From the NCBI RefSeq assembly GCF_003992125.1, contig NZ_RQUY01000023.1, forward strand, positions 1-34,226: a DNA stretch of 34,226 nt, in the 5' to 3' direction. Position 1 is the first letter of the stretch; every line of letters starts with the position of its first letter. Below are positions 6,919 to 15,518 of this stretch, piece after piece. Below the pieces are notes generated by a model, which made no database searches, was not told where the DNA came from, and was given only the letters and a program-made list of their open reading frames with translations. The translations under genes and the position numbers were made by a program. This stretch comes from Veillonella caviae (GTDB taxonomy: Bacteria > Bacillota > Negativicutes > Veillonellales > Veillonellaceae).

Positions 6919-8085
6919 TTACCCTTCAAAAGATACGGCATAACGTAAGGCTACAACAGCCATTATTTTTGCCCCTTTAATAGCTTGGGCTAAACCAAAT
7001 TCTGAACCAGCAGCACAGGCAAATTCTAAGGTATGTTCCTCTAAGTGTTTACCGATATTCAATGTAGGCTGCGCCGTTGGAATTTCATAAGACACATTGC
7101 CCACGTCAGTACTACCATCAGCTTCATCATCTGGTAGTATACGCGGTACTTCCCCAAATTCTGTCATCACCTGCTGAAACAACGACAATAATCGTTCATC
7201 CTGACGCATATCTTTAAAGAGCGGTTCATAATGATGCATCTCTACAGTAGCACCATAACATGCGGCAATACGCTGAGCTTCTTGTTTTATGGCGGGTAAA
7301 ATAATAGTTTCTAAATCAGATACTGTGGCACCGCGTACAGTCATGCGCAATGTAGCATGATCAGTAACTATATTAGGAGCGCTACCAGCACTAGTAAAAA
7401 TGGCCCCTACAACAGCCCCTTTAGGAAATACAGAAGATTTCATAACCTTAATCGACTGATATAAATCTACAGCACAATCCAAAGCATTGATACCACTATC
7501 GGTAAGCGATGCAATATGACAAGACCTCCCATAAAAGGTTACCTCTAAAGGATGAGTAGCTAATGATGTGCCTCCTATTTCATTTTCACCACCAGGATGA
7601 ATGATTAGTGCACCTTCGTAGCCTTTAAACAGTCCTGCATCTGCCATATAAACTTTTCCACCAATAGTTTCCTCTGCAGGACACCCAAAAAAGGTTGTGC
7701 CCCACTCAGTAGGTGCACTTTTACTAAAAGCGAGAGATGCTCCAACACTCATCATAGCAATGAGATTATGTCCACATCCATGTCCTAATTTAGGAAGTGC
7801 ATCATATTCACCTAAAAAAGCTATTTTATAAGGCCTATCTGTACAATAATCACCACGAAGAGCTGTCCGCAACTCATCATAATCGGTAAGACCGACTTGA
7901 ACGGAAAAACGATGGGCCTCCAAAAATTGACTAATATATTGAACTGCTTTATGTTCCTCTTGCCCCAATTCCGGATGTTCGTGTAAATAGGTACCTAATG
8001 ATTTCAATTTATCTGCTATGCTATCAATATAGGCACAAGCCTTATCTTCTCGTTCAATTAATGTCATCGTATTTAATACGCTCAC
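6919..8085 (-). CDS. M20-family amidohydrolase (AbgB/HmrA-like)
   Basis: Cytoplasmic metallopeptidase of 388 residues, family M20D. GEYDALPKLGHGCGHN (92-107) carries the Cys/His metal site, CPAEET (135-140) the catalytic and metal-binding glutamates, and DGSTDVGNVSYEIP resembles the p-aminobenzoyl-glutamate hydrolase AbgB. Relatives cleave amide bonds of acyl-amino acids, dipeptides or p-aminobenzoyl-glutamate, so the substrate is open. The start is GTG, supported by AGGAGGT 5 bases upstream; that site overlaps the ldcA stop codon, implying coupling. Its position directly before the folate operon permits a p-aminobenzoate salvage role, and its pairing with ldcA permits a peptide role; neither is proven. 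Confidence 0.85.
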   Translation of the reverse strand: MSVLNTMTLIEREDKACAYIDSIADKLKSLGTYLHEHPELGQEEHKAVQYISQFLEAHRFSVQVGLTDYDELRTALRGDYCTDRPYKIAFLGEYDALPKLGHGCGHNLIAMMSVGASLAFSKSAPTEWGTTFFGCPAEETIGGKVYMADAGLFKGYEGALIIHPGGENEIGGTSLATHPLEVTFYGRSCHIASLTDSGINALDCAVDLYQSIKVMKSSVFPKGAVVGAIFTSAGSAPNIVTDHATLRMTVRGATVSDLETIILPAIKQEAQRIAACYGATVEMHHYEPLFKDMRQDERLLSLFQQVMTEFGEVPRILPDDEADGSTDVGNVSYEIPTAQPTLNIGKHLEEHTLEFACAAGSEFGLAQAIKGAKIMAVVALRYAVSFEG

Positions 8086-8088
8086 GAT

Positions 8089-9030
8089 CTACCTCCTATA
8101 ATATGGGGATACAACGATGGTATTTGAAATATATCGAAAATGCACATGAGCTCCTAAAGGCAATGTTTGGTGCGGACTGCCATGTCCAGTAGGTACATAA
8201 CATACAAAAGGCTCTATCATCTCATCACTGCGATCTTCTTCCATATAACGCAACGCTTCATATCCAAGATCATAATCTCGCTCATCATCGTCCCCTTCAC
8301 AATTGGTGAAAGTCCCTAACATCAGCCCTTTTATGCGACGCAACACACCTGCTAATCGCAACTGTTGTAACATTCTATCTAATTTATAAGGCGCTTCACC
8401 TACATCTTCTAAAAATAGAATTGTATTTTCCAAACTACTATCTTCTATAAAATATTTTGTGCCACATAGCATGGACAGCATCGTCATATTACCACCTCGC
8501 AATATGCCATCGCCCAATTCAGTACCTATAGCTCCACGCGGTGGTTCTGGCAGTGGTTCAACTACCTGTAGATGCCCTTCTAAAGCATGAAATAAAGCAT
8601 CTATATCGACTTGTCTAGACTCCTTAAAATCAACGCCCATCGGGCCATGATAAGTAATGAGCCGGCTATATCGTTGCAATGCCATATGCAATGCAGTACA
8701 GTCGCTATAACCAATAAACGCCTTACCATAATGTCCTATAGCATCATAATCAAGTTGATCAACATACCGCATCGTTCCATACCCACCGCGAAGAGCCAAT
8801 ACTGCATCACAAGGAGCTGTAGTCATCATATATTGAAATTCTGCAGCTTGCTCCTTTGGTGTTCCCCCATATAAACCAGTACGATAACAGGATGCACCAA
8901 ATATAACATGATAACCTTTTTCAGCACATATGGCTTCTATTGTATGTAATTCTTCATCACTACTACTAGCGGGTGCAATACAGGCAATTGTCATACCCGG
9001 TGCTAGCCGTTTAGGATATACCCAGTCCAT
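8089..9030 (-). CDS. ldcA: LD-carboxypeptidase, S66 family (LdcA/MccF-like)
   Basis: Serine peptidase of 313 residues without a signal peptide, thus cytoplasmic. In the S66 family it removes the terminal D-Ala from murein tetrapeptide during recycling (LdcA) or cleaves microcin C-type amides (MccF). The Ser-Glu-His triad can be placed: Ser109 in GYSDCTALH, Glu208 in FLEDVGE, and His283 in TGHGSPH; LRGGYGTMR is at 80-88. The ATG at 9030 is preferred over the in-frame TTG at 9048 because GTGAGGA lies 8 bases before it. It is followed 3 bases later by the M20 gene, and the opp operon ends just upstream. The neighbourhood favours a role on imported peptides. Confidence 0.88.
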   Translation of the reverse strand: MDWVYPKRLAPGMTIACIAPASSSDEELHTIEAICAEKGYHVIFGASCYRTGLYGGTPKEQAAEFQYMMTTAPCDAVLALRGGYGTMRYVDQLDYDAIGHYGKAFIGYSDCTALHMALQRYSRLITYHGPMGVDFKESRQVDIDALFHALEGHLQVVEPLPEPPRGAIGTELGDGILRGGNMTMLSMLCGTKYFIEDSSLENTILFLEDVGEAPYKLDRMLQQLRLAGVLRRIKGLMLGTFTNCEGDDDERDYDLGYEALRYMEEDRSDEMIEPFVCYVPTGHGSPHQTLPLGAHVHFRYISNTIVVSPYYRR

Positions 9031-9102
9031 TATTATGTCCTCACTCAATGTATCTTCTAACTACAGATATACGTACTTGACGCCACTATAAAAGCCCTAG
9101 TA

Positions 9103-9130
9103 ATTTTAGAATGAATTTCTATGGTGCAAA
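9103..9130 (-). promoter_or_regulatory. Possible promoter for ldcA-M20
   Basis: On minus, TTTGCA (4 of 6 to consensus) and TAAAAT (5 of 6) are separated by 16 bases, about 75 bases before the ldcA start and after the opp terminator. It is the best match in the gap but not strong. Confidence 0.35.
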
Positions 9131-9162
9131 AAAAGATACTATATTTATAATCTATAATACAC

Positions 9163-9188
9163 AAAAAGACGTACTATCATACGCCTTT
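9163..9188 (-). terminator. Terminator of the opp operon
   Basis: A 9-bp stem with one G-U pair (AAAGACGTA at 9165-9173 with TACGCCTTT at 9180-9188) and a 6-base loop is followed on minus by TTTTT. Flanking ATACAC/GTGTAT can extend it. It starts 8 bases after the oppA stop. Confidence 0.8.
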
Positions 9189-9196
9189 AGTGTATC

Positions 9197-10798
9197 TTAT
9201 TTATATGCCTTTTTAAAGTCTACCAACCCCAATACAGTCCAGAAATAATTTTGAACGGAGCCATTTGTTACATATGGTTGTGTTGTAAAATACAAAGGTA
9301 TAATAAGTGATTCATCAAAGATCATTTTTTCCGCCCTATGCATGAGGGCATCACGTTCTGCGCCGTCTGGTGTTTCCCTAATTTGAGCAATCAGCGTATT
9401 ATATTCTTCATTTTCATATTGACTATCATTATCTTCAGCGGAGAATACTTCTAAAAAGTTTTGTGCATCTCCATAATCAGCTACCCAAGAGGCACGTGCT
9501 ACTTGGTATTTACCAGCTTCACGATTGGCAAGGAATACTTTGGTTTCTTGATTTTGCAATTTTACATCTGCCCCAAATGCATCATGCCAAGCAGCTTGAA
9601 AAGCTTCTGCAATAGCTTTGTGTAACTCACTAGTGTTATACAAAATCGTAATTTCTGGCAATGGATGTTTTTCATCATATCCAGCTTCTCTTATTAACTT
9701 CTTGGCTTGATCTACATCTTCGTAAACTAAATCCCTACCAACTTCACGGAAATCATCTTTCCCATTGCTTTCTAACATGCCGAATGGTACAAAAGCGTAA
9801 GCCTCTTTTTTACCACCTTTAACAATATTTTTAACAATATTATGACGATTGATAACCATAGAGAAGGCCTTTCGCACCTTTGGGTCTGTGAAAGGCTCCG
9901 CTTTCACATTAAACATATAATAATAATTCCCCAACATCGGTCCAATGTATAAAAGCCCTGCCTCTTCTAATCGCTCTTGGTCCGCCACAGGCGGTTCTAC
10001 CATCATGTCTGCTTCGCCACCTTCAACTAAGGTTAAACGAGTACTTTGGGATTCACTAATAGGCCAATTCATCGATTTTGTTACTACCTCATCAGCATCC
10101 CAGTAATTGTCGTTTTTAACGAAGTGCATTTCTCCATTATGTTGCCAACTAATAAGCCTATACGGACCGTTGGATATAATAGTATCTGCATTGCTTCCCC
10201 AATTTTCATTGGCCTCTACAGCAGATTTATTCACGGGATAATAGCCATGAGATGCTAATAATTTTAAGAAATATGCTGTTGGATATTCTAAGGTAACCAC
10301 CAATGTACCATCATCAATAGCCTTTACACCAACATCACTAGCTTTAGCCTTGCCTGTATTATAATCTTCAGCATTTTTCAATACATATAACATGTACGCT
10401 GCGGATGCGCCTGTATCAGGGTTTAGCGCCCTTTTCCAAGCATATTCAAAATCATGAGCGGTTAATGGCTCCCCATTAGACCATTTTATATGGGATCGCA
10501 AATGAAATGTATACTCAGTACCATCATCGGATACATCCCAATTTTTAGCTACAGCTGCTTCTGGTTCACCTTTATCGTTTAAACGAACCAAACCATCAAA
10601 TAGCTGCAATTGTACTGTCGCTTCTGGAGATGTACTAGACTTAGCGGGGTCCAATGTTGAGGGCTCTTGTTCTAACACATAACGTATAGTATGTTCATCA
10701 ATTTGGTTAGCATTATGTCCATAACCAAAGGCAAAAGCCACTATACATAGACCAAAAGCAAGCACCAAGAATTTTAAAATGTTTCGTTTACCCATCAT
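9197..10798 (-). CDS. oppA: Peptide ABC transporter substrate-binding protein (OppA family)
   Basis: Family 5 extracellular solute-binding protein of 533 residues that captures peptides for the OppBCDF permease. The N-terminus has Lys/Arg followed by a hydrophobic stretch (about 10-28), a signal peptide without a lipobox cysteine, so a soluble periplasmic protein is expected. The family features EPSTLDPAKSS (45-55), LFDGLVR, WSNGEPLTAHDFEYAWKRAL and YWDADEVV are typical of OppA/MppA. It is the last gene of its operon rather than the first. Its start overlaps the hydrolase stop codon, and either of two adjacent ATG codons could be used. GAGGA lies 9 bases upstream. Peptide specificity, free or murein-derived, cannot be read from sequence. 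Confidence 0.9.
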   Translation of the reverse strand: MMGKRNILKFLVLAFGLCIVAFAFGYGHNANQIDEHTIRYVLEQEPSTLDPAKSSTSPEATVQLQLFDGLVRLNDKGEPEAAVAKNWDVSDDGTEYTFHLRSHIKWSNGEPLTAHDFEYAWKRALNPDTGASAAYMLYVLKNAEDYNTGKAKASDVGVKAIDDGTLVVTLEYPTAYFLKLLASHGYYPVNKSAVEANENWGSNADTIISNGPYRLISWQHNGEMHFVKNDNYWDADEVVTKSMNWPISESQSTRLTLVEGGEADMMVEPPVADQERLEEAGLLYIGPMLGNYYYMFNVKAEPFTDPKVRKAFSMVINRHNIVKNIVKGGKKEAYAFVPFGMLESNGKDDFREVGRDLVYEDVDQAKKLIREAGYDEKHPLPEITILYNTSELHKAIAEAFQAAWHDAFGADVKLQNQETKVFLANREAGKYQVARASWVADYGDAQNFLEVFSAEDNDSQYENEEYNTLIAQIRETPDGAERDALMHRAEKMIFDESLIIPLYFTTQPYVTNGSVQNYFWTVLGLVDFKKAYK

Positions 10799-11610
10799 GG
10801 TAATGCATCCTCTACAAACTCTTTCATACGAAGACCCACTTGAGCCCCCAATTGTTTAGCTACATCATTTCGCACATGACTCATTAACATAACAAAACAA
10901 AAATCACCATTCATCGTTTCTAATATACCCGCATCATGTTCTACATTTTCTAAAGATCCTGTTTTATGATGAAATACCACATCTTCGCCCCAGTGAAATG
11001 GCAAAATATCCCTAAATTGCTGGCGTCCCAAGATAGACCACATTTCATGACCTTCTAAGGTATAGCGTAAATTGTATATATGATGAAGCAACTTAGCCAT
11101 ATCAAGAGCTGTAATATAATTATCACGCCCTTCTTGTACAGCAAGAGTATCCATCATAAAGCGATTGATTTCAAAATGCTCTAACCCTAATTGGTGGGCT
11201 CTAGCATTAATATATTCCATTCCCAAAGCTTGTATGAGTAAATTCGTTGCCCAATTATCGCTAATCACCATCATTAAACGGCATAATTCCAAATACGTAA
11301 AACTATGATTCCCCATCAGTTCTTGTAATACACCAGCCCCTGCTACGCGAGGACTACGGCTAAGAGCAATTGTATCATGCAAATCAAGCTGACCTTCATA
11401 GGCTAAATGAAATACATATTCTAAAATCAATGTTTTTACCATACTGGCGCCAACATGAATCATAGTTTCCTTAAAAGCAGCTACAATTTGCGGTTCTTCT
11501 CCATCACTTAGACGCGTTACCACATAGGAAATAGTTCCTGTAGGAGCTACATTACAAATAACTTCCTGTAACTGCTTCTCTAAAGATTGTCCAACGATTA
11601 ATTTTTCCAT
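10795..11610 (-). CDS. Class A beta-lactamase-like serine hydrolase, no signal peptide
   Basis: A 271-residue protein of the penicillin-binding/beta-lactamase fold. The three active-site elements are present: SMVK (Ser56-Lys59), SDN (117-119) and KTG (216-218). The omega-loop glutamate (Glu166 in class A enzymes) is not clearly placed; the region reads LEHFEIN (143-149) with unusual spacing. No signal peptide or membrane span is present, so the protein should stay in the cytoplasm, which argues against periplasmic beta-lactam defence. The ATG at 11610 is chosen for a GGGGGA site; an upstream ATG (11640) has none and overlaps oppF. It lies between oppF and oppA in the operon, suggesting action on imported peptides. 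The substrate is unknown. Confidence 0.8.
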   Translation of the reverse strand: MEKLIVGQSLEKQLQEVICNVAPTGTISYVVTRLSDGEEPQIVAAFKETMIHVGASMVKTLILEYVFHLAYEGQLDLHDTIALSRSPRVAGAGVLQELMGNHSFTYLELCRLMMVISDNWATNLLIQALGMEYINARAHQLGLEHFEINRFMMDTLAVQEGRDNYITALDMAKLLHHIYNLRYTLEGHEMWSILGRQQFRDILPFHWGEDVVFHHKTGSLENVEHDAGILETMNGDFCFVMLMSHVRNDVAKQLGAQVGLRMKEFVEDALP

Positions 11611-11620
11611 AAATCCCCCG

Positions 11621-12568
11621 TTATATGTGCCAACAAGCAATGTAACGATCCATCCACGGTTTCAATGGCGGCCGTTGATCAAAACAACGGCCTTCCGCTT
11701 CTGGACAACGAGCACTAAATAAACATCCTTTTGGTGGATGTAGTGGGCTGCTCGGTTCCCCTCGTAAGGGTTCCCCCAAAGGAGCCCGCGGTAACAATTG
11801 CCCAATCATATTCACCAAAGCCTTTGAATACGGATGTTGTGGATTCTCACAAACATCGCGGGCTGAGCCAACTTCCATAACAGCCCCTAAATACATAACC
11901 GCCATACGATGGCTAATGTAGCGCACCATCGGTAAATCGTGAGAAATAAATAGATATGAAATGCCATACAAAGCCTGCAGTTTTTCAAGCAATGTCATAA
12001 TTTGTACTTGAATAGATACATCTAATGCAGAAATCGGCTCATCTAAAATGATACTCTTCGGTTGCATAATTAATGCTCGTGCAATACCGATACGTTGTCG
12101 CTGACCACCAGATAATTCATGGGCATATCGTTCTCCATGAGCCACAGTAAGCCCCACCTGTTCTAATGCTTCTTTAACGCGAATACTGCGATCTCGCGGC
12201 GTATATTGGGAATCTAATTCTAGTGGTTCCTCTAATATAGTATGTATTTTCAAACGAGGATTTAATGATGCATACGGATTTTGAAATACCATTTGCATCA
12301 CGTTTTGTACTGCTTTTCGTTTTTTGTAAGGGTCTATCTTATGACCATCAATATAAATGGAACCAGATGTAGCCTGATGCAATCCCATCAATGTATACCC
12401 AAATGTAGATTTACCACATCCAGACTCACCTACGATACCTAGTGTTTCCCCTTCTTCTTGAAAAAGGCTCACACCTTGCAATGCATGTACTATTTGCTTC
12501 GGTTTAAATAAGCCGCCAGATAAGGTAAACTCTTTAACGAGATTTTCCGTCTCCCATATATATCCCAT
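11621..12568 (-). CDS. oppF: Oligopeptide ABC transporter ATPase OppF
   Basis: One of the two cytoplasmic ATPases that power the peptide importer. Walker A GESGCGKS is at 47-54, ELSGGQRQRIGIARAL is the signature, ILDEPISALD is Walker B, and SHDL is the switch. The C-terminal oligopeptide extension ends with the cysteine pattern GCLFSARCPEAEGRC. The start at 12568 is supported by GGAGGG 7 bases upstream and shares one base with the oppD stop (TAATG). Length 315 is normal. OppD and OppF are told apart by order and by local motifs, and their names could be exchanged without changing the complex. Confidence 0.92.
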   Translation of the reverse strand: MGYIWETENLVKEFTLSGGLFKPKQIVHALQGVSLFQEEGETLGIVGESGCGKSTFGYTLMGLHQATSGSIYIDGHKIDPYKKRKAVQNVMQMVFQNPYASLNPRLKIHTILEEPLELDSQYTPRDRSIRVKEALEQVGLTVAHGERYAHELSGGQRQRIGIARALIMQPKSIILDEPISALDVSIQVQIMTLLEKLQALYGISYLFISHDLPMVRYISHRMAVMYLGAVMEVGSARDVCENPQHPYSKALVNMIGQLLPRAPLGEPLRGEPSSPLHPPKGCLFSARCPEAEGRCFDQRPPLKPWMDRYIACWHI

Positions 12569-13548
12569 TAAAGTCCCTCCAATTTTGCTAACCAACAAGT
12601 ATATTCATGATGATTGCCAACAGTAGATATCATTGGAATTTGTTTGCCACAAATACGCATAGCCCATTTACAACGAGGGGTAAAGGAACATCCTCGCGGT
12701 AATTCATATAAATCCGGTGGTTGACCTTCAATCGCTTTTAATTCACCATGCCATTTTTCTTGTGGCAAAGACATGAGTAATCCCATGGTATACGGATGAC
12801 GTGGATTATTAAATATATCCTCTACTGTAGCAGATTCTACGCATTTTCCAGCATACATAACCATAACACGATCACATAATTGCGCTACAATTCGTAGATT
12901 ATGAGAAATAAAGATAATACCAATCCCCAATTCTACTGCCAAGTCTTGTAGCAATCGCAAAATCTGCGCCTCTGTAGTAATATCCAACGCCGTTGTAGGC
13001 TCATCACAAATAAGAATGTTAGGTCGTCCTGCTAGAGCCATAGCAATACATACTCGTTGACGCATACCACCACTCAATTCATGAGGATATTGTATCAATC
13101 GTCGCTCAGGACTAGATAACCCCATTTTAGTCAATATATCAAGAGCGATTTTCCGTGCATCATATTCTTTGCCATAAGCATGACTGCGATGAATGACCTC
13201 GTATATCTGTTCACCAATGGTCAAAATTGGATTCAAAGAAGTCATAGGATCTTGAAAGACCATTGCAATCGTAGTACCACGCAATTCATTCCAGTGAGAT
13301 TCATCAAATCCTAAGCAATCTTTACCACCTATAGTGAATCTTTCCGCCTTAATATTAGCTTGTTTTTTCGGCAACAAACCCATTAAAGAACTAACCATTA
13401 CAGATTTACCACAACCAGATTCTCCTACAATACCTAGTACTTCACCAGAATGCAAAACGATATCTTGATTGCGCACAACCTGTAGTGGCCCCCTAAAGGT
13501 ATCAATAGTAATAGACAAATTGCGTACATCAATTAACATTTCGCTCAT
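12568..13548 (-). CDS. oppD: Oligopeptide ABC transporter ATPase OppD
   Basis: Cytoplasmic ATPase of the peptide importer, 326 residues. Walker A GESGCGKS is at 42-49, followed by the Q-loop VFQDPMTSLNP, the signature ELSGGMRQRVCIAMAL, Walker B ICDEPTTALD and SHNL. The C-terminal oligopeptide domain carries GCSFTPRCKWAMRIC. SGGM and TTALD are typical of the D subunit. Start and stop each overlap the neighbours by one base (TAATG), so oppC, oppD and oppF are tightly coupled. An AGGTGA ribosome binding site lies about 7 bases before the ATG. Confidence 0.93.
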   Translation of the reverse strand: MSEMLIDVRNLSITIDTFRGPLQVVRNQDIVLHSGEVLGIVGESGCGKSVMVSSLMGLLPKKQANIKAERFTIGGKDCLGFDESHWNELRGTTIAMVFQDPMTSLNPILTIGEQIYEVIHRSHAYGKEYDARKIALDILTKMGLSSPERRLIQYPHELSGGMRQRVCIAMALAGRPNILICDEPTTALDITTEAQILRLLQDLAVELGIGIIFISHNLRIVAQLCDRVMVMYAGKCVESATVEDIFNNPRHPYTMGLLMSLPQEKWHGELKAIEGQPPDLYELPRGCSFTPRCKWAMRICGKQIPMISTVGNHHEYTCWLAKLEGL

Positions 13549-14447
13549 TATCTGTCACCTTCCTTAGGGTCAAAAATATTGCGCACCCCATCACCTAAAA
13601 ATACAAAGCCTAACATAGTAATGCTAATGGCTAAAGCAGGGAATATTAACTGAAATGGATAGGAGCGCATACTACTAATCCCTTCTGCTGCCAATACACC
13701 CCAACTTGCCATCGGTGCGTTGACACCTAATCCAATAAAGCTCAAAAATGCTTCTGTAAAAATTGCTTCTGGAATTGCTAATGTAAGGGTAATAATAATA
13801 GGCCCTACACAGTTAGGTAAGATATGGCGCCATAAGATTCTCCACTTAGGAATCCCCATAGATTCAGCAGCTATAACATATTCTTCTTCTTTTACTTTCA
13901 TAATCTGACTACGCACAATACGCGCCATATTAAGCCAATATGCAATACCAAGGGCTGCGAAAATAGAAGTTAACCCAGGACCAATGATAACCATTAATAA
14001 AATAACATATAGCAATAGTGGAATGCCGTATAACACGTCTACAATAGCCATCATGATGTAATCAACCTTGCCCCCAAGATAACCAGATACACCACCATAC
14101 ATAACGCCAATGACAAGATTTAATAAGCCCGCCACAATGCCAATAGTCAAGGAAATGCGCGCACCATACATAACGCGCGTATAAATATCTCTCCCCAGTG
14201 TATCAGTACCAAACCAATGTACTAAACTAGGACCTTGATTAGCCTCTAGTAAGGATTGATCTGCATAGGAATAAGGAGAAACCATAGGGCCTATTATAGC
14301 AAGTACAATCATAGTTATTATAATACAGGCACCAATCACAGCCAGTCGATTTCTTTTAAAACGTTGCCACCAATTAGGTCTAACTACAAAAGAGACATCT
14401 CCTACATGCGTATCTCGTTCAATAGGCAAAAAGTCATCTCTATTCAT
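13548..14447 (-). CDS. oppC: Oligopeptide ABC transporter permease OppC
   Basis: Integral membrane permease of 299 residues. A cytoplasmic N-terminal segment of about 30 residues with WWQRFKRNRLA is followed by a first span, the periplasmic HWFGTDTLGRDIYTRVMYGARISL motif region, then the membrane core. The coupling loop EEYVIAAESMGIPKWRILWRHILPN contains the EAA motif that contacts the ATPase. The C-terminus GVRNIFDPKEGD is typical of OppC/DppC. It overlaps oppB and oppD by one base each and forms the channel with OppB. Confidence 0.93.
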   Translation of the reverse strand: MNRDDFLPIERDTHVGDVSFVVRPNWWQRFKRNRLAVIGACIIITMIVLAIIGPMVSPYSYADQSLLEANQGPSLVHWFGTDTLGRDIYTRVMYGARISLTIGIVAGLLNLVIGVMYGGVSGYLGGKVDYIMMAIVDVLYGIPLLLYVILLMVIIGPGLTSIFAALGIAYWLNMARIVRSQIMKVKEEEYVIAAESMGIPKWRILWRHILPNCVGPIIITLTLAIPEAIFTEAFLSFIGLGVNAPMASWGVLAAEGISSMRSYPFQLIFPALAISITMLGFVFLGDGVRNIFDPKEGDR

Positions 14448-15373
14448 TATGCCTCCTTCGTTGTCGCTACCCGCGGGTCAATTAATGGATATAGTAAATC
14501 TACAATAATATTTAAAGCCACTACTAAGGCACTGTAGAAAATAGTAATCCCCAAAATAACTGTATAATCACGATTATAAATGGATGTCACAAAATACTGT
14601 CCCAAACCTGGAATAGCAAAAATAGTTTCTACAATAAAACTACCAGTTAGTAATCCCGCCGCCAAAGGTCCCAAATAAGTAATAACAGGTAAGATTGCAT
14701 TGCCCAACGCATGTCGAATAAAAATTGTCCAGGCTCCTAAGCCTTTTGCGCGAGCTGTACGAATATATTCTTGTTGATATACATCAAGTAAAGCACTACG
14801 CGTCAATCGAGCGATAAATGCCATTGGTTGTGCTGCTAATGTTAGGACAGGCAAAATCATGTATTCAGGACCTCGCCACAATGCAACGGGTAACCATCCT
14901 AATTCAAAGCCTACCACATAGACAAACACCGCACCAATAATAAAGGTCGGTACAGACATGCCCAATGTAGACACAAAAGTAATAATATAATCAACTATGC
15001 TATTAGGTCGCAATGCACTAATAGCACCCGCTGCAAGCCCACCTACCACAGCAACTAGCAAAGCTAATAATCCCAATTGAGCCGAAATAGGAAATGCATC
15101 ACCAATAATATCGTTAACCGTGCGGCCTTCATATTTATAGGAAGGACCCAAGTCACCAGTAATCACATTGGCTAAATAATCTGTATATTGAGTAAATACT
15201 GAATCTTGCAAATGATATTTTGCTTCTATAGTCGCTTTAACTTGTGGTGGTATTTTTTTCTCATCTGTGAAAGGTCCGCCTGGTATAGCATGCATTAATA
15301 CAAAGGTAATACTAATGATGACCCATAATATAATAAAAGCGCTACCTATGCGCCGTAAAATATACCTTGTCAT
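14447..15373 (-). CDS. oppB: Oligopeptide ABC transporter permease OppB
   Basis: First gene of the opp operon and partner permease of OppC. It begins MTRYILRRIGSAFIILWVIISITFVLMHAIPGGPF, the typical OppB first span. The coupling-loop region YIRTARAKGLGAWTIFIRHAL and the end IVETIFAIPGLGQYFVTSIYNRDY, then DLLYPLIDPRV, are family hallmarks. The ATG at 15373 (308 residues) is preferred to the in-frame ATG at 15388, since GGAGG lies 8 bases before it and nothing precedes the other. The promoter at 15424 drives the six-gene operon. Confidence 0.92.
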   Translation of the reverse strand: MTRYILRRIGSAFIILWVIISITFVLMHAIPGGPFTDEKKIPPQVKATIEAKYHLQDSVFTQYTDYLANVITGDLGPSYKYEGRTVNDIIGDAFPISAQLGLLALLVAVVGGLAAGAISALRPNSIVDYIITFVSTLGMSVPTFIIGAVFVYVVGFELGWLPVALWRGPEYMILPVLTLAAQPMAFIARLTRSALLDVYQQEYIRTARAKGLGAWTIFIRHALGNAILPVITYLGPLAAGLLTGSFIVETIFAIPGLGQYFVTSIYNRDYTVILGITIFYSALVVALNIIVDLLYPLIDPRVATTKEA

Positions 15374-15423
15374 TCTAATCGCCTCCATGCAATAGAAAAA
15401 CCATTCTACTGTACTATATATAA

Positions 15424-15452
15424 ATTATACCATGCCTTGTGATACAGCAATA
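15424..15452 (-). promoter_or_regulatory. Promoter of the opp operon
   Basis: On minus, an extended -10 TGG-TATAAT (15432-15424) lies 51 bases before the oppB start. The -35 position (15452-15447, TATTGC) is a poor match. It is back to back with the pdxK promoter, with only 8 bases between the two -35 positions. Confidence 0.65.
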
Positions 15453-15460
15453 CAGCTTCA

Positions 15461-15489
15461 TTTACAGGTATTACCAAATACAGTACAAT
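15461..15489 (+). promoter_or_regulatory. Promoter of the pyridoxal kinase gene
   Basis: TTTACA (15461-15466, 5 of 6) and TACAAT (15484-15489, 5 of 6) are separated by 17 bases. The spacer begins with a small dyad GGTA-T-TACC. ATACAG or TTACAG occurs four times across the two divergent promoters (15442, 15450, 15462, 15478). Confidence 0.7.
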
Positions 15490-15518
15490 AAGATACATAA
15501 GAATATACGGAGGATACC

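Noticed and set aside
10795-11610. Annotation as an antibiotic-resistance beta-lactamase
   Set aside because: No signal peptide and no clear Glu166 position; the operon context points to peptide processing.
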